The position numbers and the translations under genes were made by a program. The notes beneath the pieces were generated by a model. The model saw only the letters and a list, made by a program, of their open reading frames with translations. It made no database searches and was not told where the DNA came from. From Firmicutes bacterium UBA2595 (GTDB lineage: Bacteria > Bacillota > Thermincolia > Thermincolales > UBA2595), in assembly GCA_002339745.1 (NCBI GenBank), contig DDKP01000153.1, positions 15,672 to 23,748 on the forward strand: a stretch of DNA of 8,077 nt, in the 5' to 3' direction. Shown piece by piece: positions 6,546-8,077 of the stretch. The stretch's first letter is position 1. Every line of letters starts with the position of its first letter.

Positions 6546-7790
6546 ATAAACAGGAGAACCGTTTTCGCTGTCTGGTTGTTAACCCGTCTGATAATTTTTC
6601 TCCGGCTCAATCTCCTGGTTGAAGTGGAAGGAGATATACAAATTTACTTCAATTACGCCGGAAATATTTTAAGAGGTTTAATTCCTTACAGGGATTTTGC
6701 CCTGGAATACCCGCCCGGGGCCCTGCCGTTTTTTTTACTGCCCAGGTTGTTTTCCGGGGATGTAATGAGATTTCGCGGGTTTTTCATGGTTGAGGTAATG
6801 CTGGTAGATTTACTGGGACTGCTTCTGGTATTGTTCTACTGCAGAAAGCGGGGGTTCTCACAGGCTTACCAGGGGCTCGCAGGACTATTCTATACAGCCC
6901 TCCCTGCTGTACTAGGGCTTATTTCATACCAGAGGTTTGATTTGATTCCTGCCGTTATTGTTTTGGCTGCTGTTGTACTCTTTGACAGCGGTTGCCGCAT
7001 ACCGGCGTGGTTCATGTTGGGGTTTGGTTTTGCAGTAAAACTGTACCCGGTTATCCTGACCCCGGTATTTCTGTTTAAATCATACCGTGATAAAACACTA
7101 AAAACAGACCTGTTGTTTGGCATCCCTGCAGCTGTTTTGAGTACAGCCTTATTATGGGTTCCCCTGATGATTGTATCAGGCAACAAGTTCTGGTTTTTTT
7201 TAAAGTACCACGGTGAGCGGGGAATTCAACTGGAGAGTATATACTCCACAATTTTATTGATTGCCCGCCTTTTTGGTTACCCAATATCCACGGAATTTTC
7301 TTATGGATCCTGGAATGTAGTGTCCACAGCTTCACCATTTTTGGCTAAAGTGTCTTTTCTTGTTATGCTTGTCATTTTAGGAGCGGTTTTAGTCCATAGT
7401 ATTGAAATTATTAAACGGAAAAACTGGGAGATTGAGGATTTGCCCAGGCTCTCGGTTTTGATGATTATGGGTTTTATCATAGGAGGTAAGGTGCTATCAC
7501 CCCAATACCTCCTGTGGGTGATACCGTTGATTGTAATAGCGCTGCCGGAGAAGTCCAGACACCGCAAGAAAATATGGGGTTCTTTTATTTTTCTTACTCT
7601 TCTGTCGTTCGTGATATACCCGGTTTTTTATAAAAGCCTGATCGATCTCCACCTTCTTCCCCTGGTTTTTCTAGTAATAAGGAACTCTCTTTTGGTTTTA
7701 GTTTTTTATATGCTTGTTGTATCCGGGAGAAAACCTATCGGGAAGATGCTAAAAAAAGAAGGGTTAGCCCATGAAAAAGGAGATTTATAA
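6546..7790 (+). CDS. Polytopic GT-C mannosyltransferase-like protein (GT87/DUF2029 type), probable AUA start
   Basis: Integral membrane glycosyltransferase of the GT-C fold, expected to use a polyprenyl-phosphate sugar on the outer membrane face. Visible motifs: EGDIQIYF in the first loop, whose Asp30 occupies the usual GT-C catalytic position; PYRDFALEYPPGALPFF; GFAVKLYPVIL; HGERGIQLESIYS; and KVLSPQYLLWVIPL. About nine to eleven hydrophobic helices are present and the length is 414 aa from 6546. Start choice: the frame is open from the previous TGA, but the first ATG/GTG/TTG is TTG 6576, which would cut the first membrane helix. Starting at ATA 6546 gives (M)NRRTVFAVWLLTRLIIFL, a normal basic N-terminus plus full helix, with SD AAGGGGG 8 bases upstream. 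The conservative start is 6576 (404 aa). The gene sits 18 bases after the mannose synthase and overlaps the next gene by 20. The acceptor is unknown. Confidence 0.87.
   Translation: MNRRTVFAVWLLTRLIIFLRLNLLVEVEGDIQIYFNYAGNILRGLIPYRDFALEYPPGALPFFLLPRLFSGDVMRFRGFFMVEVMLVDLLGLLLVLFYCRKRGFSQAYQGLAGLFYTALPAVLGLISYQRFDLIPAVIVLAAVVLFDSGCRIPAWFMLGFGFAVKLYPVILTPVFLFKSYRDKTLKTDLLFGIPAAVLSTALLWVPLMIVSGNKFWFFLKYHGERGIQLESIYSTILLIARLFGYPISTEFSYGSWNVVSTASPFLAKVSFLVMLVILGAVLVHSIEIIKRKNWEIEDLPRLSVLMIMGFIIGGKVLSPQYLLWVIPLIVIALPEKSRHRKKIWGSFIFLTLLSFVIYPVFYKSLIDLHLLPLVFLVIRNSLLVLVFYMLVVSGRKPIGKMLKKEGLAHEKGDL
7757..7763 (+). promoter_or_regulatory. Ribosome binding site of the second GT-C gene
   Basis: AGAAGGG at 7757-7763 lies within the end of the preceding gene, 7 bases before ATG 7771. 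It supports the start of the truncated last gene and translational coupling. Confidence 0.6.
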
Positions 7791-8077
7791 AAAAATAACA
7801 GGTATTTTATTAGTTGCATATTGCCTTGTTGTTATTTGGTCATTTTTTAATTACGGGAGAGTCGTGCAGTGGGATTTTAAAACCTACTATTATGCAGCTA
7901 AAGCATTTGAAGAGGGCTTTAATCCTTACGATACTTCCACACTGTCGTCATTGGCCGGCTCAACGATTGAGCTGAAATTTATTTACCTCCCCCTGACTTT
8001 GCTTTTTTTCCGGTATTTTTCGTTTTTTGAATTTGAAACTGCATTTTCTATTTTTCTGGGTTTAAAAATAGTCCTTC
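7771..8077 (+). CDS. Second GT-C glycosyltransferase, GT87-like, 5' part only
   Basis: The reading frame opens at ATG 7771, overlaps the preceding GT-C gene by 20 bases, and stays open to the window edge (102 complete codons). The protein begins with a lysine-rich stretch and a membrane helix (about 9-27). Next comes QWDFKTYYYAAKAFEEGFNPYD, a GT87/DUF2029-type first loop with Asp35 at the expected catalytic position (W-D-F-x-x-Y-Y-x-A-A ... G-x-N-P-Y). The segment FIYLPLTLLFF then matches the family's Y-P-P-like segment, with Leu replacing the first Pro. It is a paralogue of its upstream neighbour by fold rather than a recent copy, since the sequences differ strongly. GC is low (about 37% over 7801-8040). 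The substrate is unknown; a full family assignment needs the missing 3' part. Confidence 0.78.
   Translation, partial: MKKEIYKKITGILLVAYCLVVIWSFFNYGRVVQWDFKTYYYAAKAFEEGFNPYDTSTLSSLAGSTIELKFIYLPLTLLFFRYFSFFEFETAFSIFLGLKIVL

Overview
The window reads as ordinary chromosome of a Gram-positive, probably endospore-forming bacterium of the Clostridia (a Desulfotomaculum/Pelotomaculum-like Peptococcaceae member is my best guess, an inference). Reasons: strong AGGAGG-type Shine-Dalgarno (SD) sites, frequent GTG starts, a SpoIIIE-length FtsK, a lipobox lipoprotein, and hand-counted GC of about 50% in 2221-2460. All genes lie on the + strand. I see no tRNA, rRNA, CRISPR array, insertion sequence or riboswitch.

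Left part (1-4634): uppP, the undecaprenyl-diphosphate phosphatase that recycles the lipid carrier of envelope synthesis. It is followed by a 152-base gap with a 7-nt tandem repeat and a probable terminator. Then come an FtsK/SpoIIIE DNA translocase and, 43 bases later with no terminator between, a basic-membrane-protein (BMP/Med-like) surface lipoprotein with a long disordered Pro/Gly/Gln tail. A 12-bp hairpin at 4701-4727 ends this unit.

Right part (4844-8077, running off the edge): four tightly packed, partly overlapping genes. They encode a multi-spanning PF03706 'flippase-like' membrane protein, a polyprenol-phosphate mannose (DPM1/Ppm1-type) synthase, a GT-C mannosyltransferase-like protein, and the 5' end of a second GT-C gene. 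Together they look like one pathway: a sugar is loaded onto a polyprenyl phosphate in the cytoplasm, moved across the membrane (possibly by the PF03706 protein), and transferred on the outside by the GT-C enzymes. The acceptor is not identifiable here. GC falls to about 37% over 7801-8040.

Most notable points: the first GT-C gene has no acceptable ATG/GTG/TTG start and seems to begin at an AUA codon with an ideally placed SD; the four-gene membrane glycosylation cassette; the lipoprotein tail; and the heptamer repeat abutting a terminator. Nothing here is clearly a wholly new system; the glycosylation cassette is the best candidate for follow-up.
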